From Gemmatimonadota bacterium (lineage in GTDB: Bacteria > Gemmatimonadota > Gemmatimonadetes > Gemmatimonadales > GWC2-71-9): a stretch of 7,122 nt of DNA. The stretch is taken from assembly GCA_029862935.1 (NCBI GenBank), contig JAOTWK010000178.1, positions 1 to 7,122 on the forward strand. The letters are read 5' to 3'. Positions 6,155 to 7,122 of this stretch are shown here, in pieces. Within the stretch, counting starts at the first letter, position 1, and each line of letters begins with the position of its first letter. The notes beneath the pieces are model-generated. The model ran no database searches. It saw only the letters and a program-made list of their open reading frames with translations, and was not told the origin of the DNA. The position numbers were made by a program, and so were the translations under genes.

Positions 6155-7122
6155 GCCGCCGGCTGAGTGGAACGCGCTCGCTCGGGAGTGCGGTACGTTC
6201 TACCATGATGCGAGATGGATCGCGGGCATTGCCGGCACATTCGGTTATCGACTGCACTGTCTGCTCGCGTGCCGAGGCGAGACGGCGGTCGGTGCGCTCG
6301 CGCTGGCCGAGGTGCCCGCTCCTTGGGGTGGCCGACGCCTGGTGAGCTTCCCGTTCAGCTTCATCGCGGGGCCGATGGCCGGTGATCCGAGCGTGGCCGG
6401 CGCGCTCTGTGAGCGCGCGCTGGAGCTGGCGGAGCAGGTGCGCGCGCGCCGCCTCGAGATCAAGCAGTACCGCGCGCCGCCGCCCGTACCAGGATTCCAG
6501 CGATCGCAGCGGTACACGACCTACCGTATCGACACGAGCGGTGGGAAGGAGGCGGTCTGGTCACGGTTTCATCAGACGAGCGTCAAGCAGCGCATTCGCA
6601 AGGGCGAACGTGCCGGCCTCGTGATCGAGGTCGGTGGCGGTCCCAGGGAGTGGCTTGCGCTGGCCCGGTTGGTGGAGCGCGTTCAGCAGGGACACGGCGT
6701 ACCCGCTCCGCCGCGTCGCTTCTTTCTCGAGCTGTGTGTGGGCCTGCAGGGCGCGGGACTCGTCGATCTGTACTTGGCGCGCGTTCCGGATGGTCGGGTG
6801 GCCGGCGGCTTCGTGATGTACAAGGGACCACGGGAGTGGGTGTATGCCCTGAGCGCGGCCGACCCCTCGCTGGTTCGGGAGTTCCGACCGCCACACGTGC
6901 TGCTGTGGGACGGAATCAAGCGGGCAATCGCCGCTGGGGTGAGTGTCGATCTCGGGCGGTCGGCGCCTGAACAAGCCTCGCTGGCCGATTTCAAACAGCG
7001 GTGGGGTGCCGAGGCAGTGCCGCTCGCGTATGATTACTGGCCGGATGCGGGGGGGCTCGGCGAGGCCCGTCGGGACAAGGGTGTCGCCGCGCTCGGTGCG
7101 TGGATGTGGCGCCGCCTGCCGG
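6120..7122 (+). CDS. FemAB/GNAT-like acyltransferase, partial at the right edge
   Basis: The frame stays open to the window end (334 codons, no stop), so the 3' end is missing. The protein resembles FemAB-type, GNAT-fold proteins, which use aminoacyl- or acyl-donors to modify peptidoglycan or envelope glycans; some are linked with exosortase/PEP-CTERM polysaccharide loci. Supporting features are the N-terminal 'WNAL...GTFYHDARWIAGI' pattern (17-37) and FHQTSVKQRIRKGERAGL (150-167), which matches the FemAB segment with Arg/Lys after the 'S' helix. Others are VAGGFVMYKG (227-236), EFRPPHVLLWDGIKRA (254-269) and VDLGRSAPEQASLADFKQRWG (276-296), equivalent to the family's 'DFGRS...FK..WG'. ATG codons at 6120 and 6126 are both possible and neither has a clear RBS. 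Both overlap the GT4 gene by about 30 bases, so translational coupling is likely. The family call is good; substrate is unknown. Confidence 0.8.
   Translation, partial: MTMPLAITTYAEPPAEWNALARECGTFYHDARWIAGIAGTFGYRLHCLLACRGETAVGALALAEVPAPWGGRRLVSFPFSFIAGPMAGDPSVAGALCERALELAEQVRARRLEIKQYRAPPPVPGFQRSQRYTTYRIDTSGGKEAVWSRFHQTSVKQRIRKGERAGLVIEVGGGPREWLALARLVERVQQGHGVPAPPRRFFLELCVGLQGAGLVDLYLARVPDGRVAGGFVMYKGPREWVYALSAADPSLVREFRPPHVLLWDGIKRAIAAGVSVDLGRSAPEQASLADFKQRWGAEAVPLAYDYWPDAGGLGEARRDKGVAALGAWMWRRLP

Noticed and set aside
1..7122. Sigma-54 promoter (-24/-12 type) near rpoN or the envelope genes
   Set aside because: I looked for TGGCAC-N5-TTGC-like sites in the spacers and found none with both halves at the right spacing.
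1..7122. CRISPR, tRNA, rRNA, insertion sequence or defence genes
   Set aside because: I saw no direct repeat array, no clover-leaf pattern, no transposase or integrase motif and no terminal repeats.

Overview
The window is a GC-rich stretch in which all six supported genes lie on the + strand. It looks like a chromosomal segment of a diderm bacterium with lipopolysaccharide, because it encodes an LptB-type ATPase and a sigma-54 factor. The Ig-like plus beta-propeller lipoprotein, the frequent GTG/ATG overlaps and the overall style are compatible with Gemmatimonadota. That assignment is an inference from memory of the style, not a search result.

Region 1 (1-3604) is a tightly packed operon. 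It holds lptB (the LPS-transport ABC ATPase, here with an unusual N-terminal extension of about 140 residues), rpoN (sigma-54), and a membrane-anchored family 2 glycosyltransferase. Consecutive genes overlap by four bases (GTGA and ATGA), which suggests translational coupling. The lptB-rpoN order is the classical one known from Proteobacteria, but the usual hpf/ptsN genes do not follow. A DPM1/GtrB-like glycosyltransferase takes their place.

Region 2 (3605-4877) starts with a 64-base spacer. This spacer carries a hairpin whose 3' arm contains the Shine-Dalgarno sequence of the next gene. That gene is a secreted lipoprotein with an Ig-like domain followed by about seven YVTN-type beta-propeller blades.

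Region 3 (4878-7122) opens with a 95-base spacer containing a nested GC-rich hairpin. A family 4 (GT-B) glycosyltransferase follows. Its 3' end overlaps the start of a FemAB/GNAT-like acyltransferase gene that runs off the right edge of the window. Together with the GT2 gene, this suggests a cell-envelope or exopolysaccharide theme. The lipoprotein has no proven tie to that pathway.

I do not see a mobile element, CRISPR array, tRNA, rRNA or defence system. The most unusual items are the N-terminal domain on LptB, the atypical DXD region of the GT2 enzyme, and the RBS-overlapping hairpin. None of these amounts to a clearly new system on sequence reading alone.
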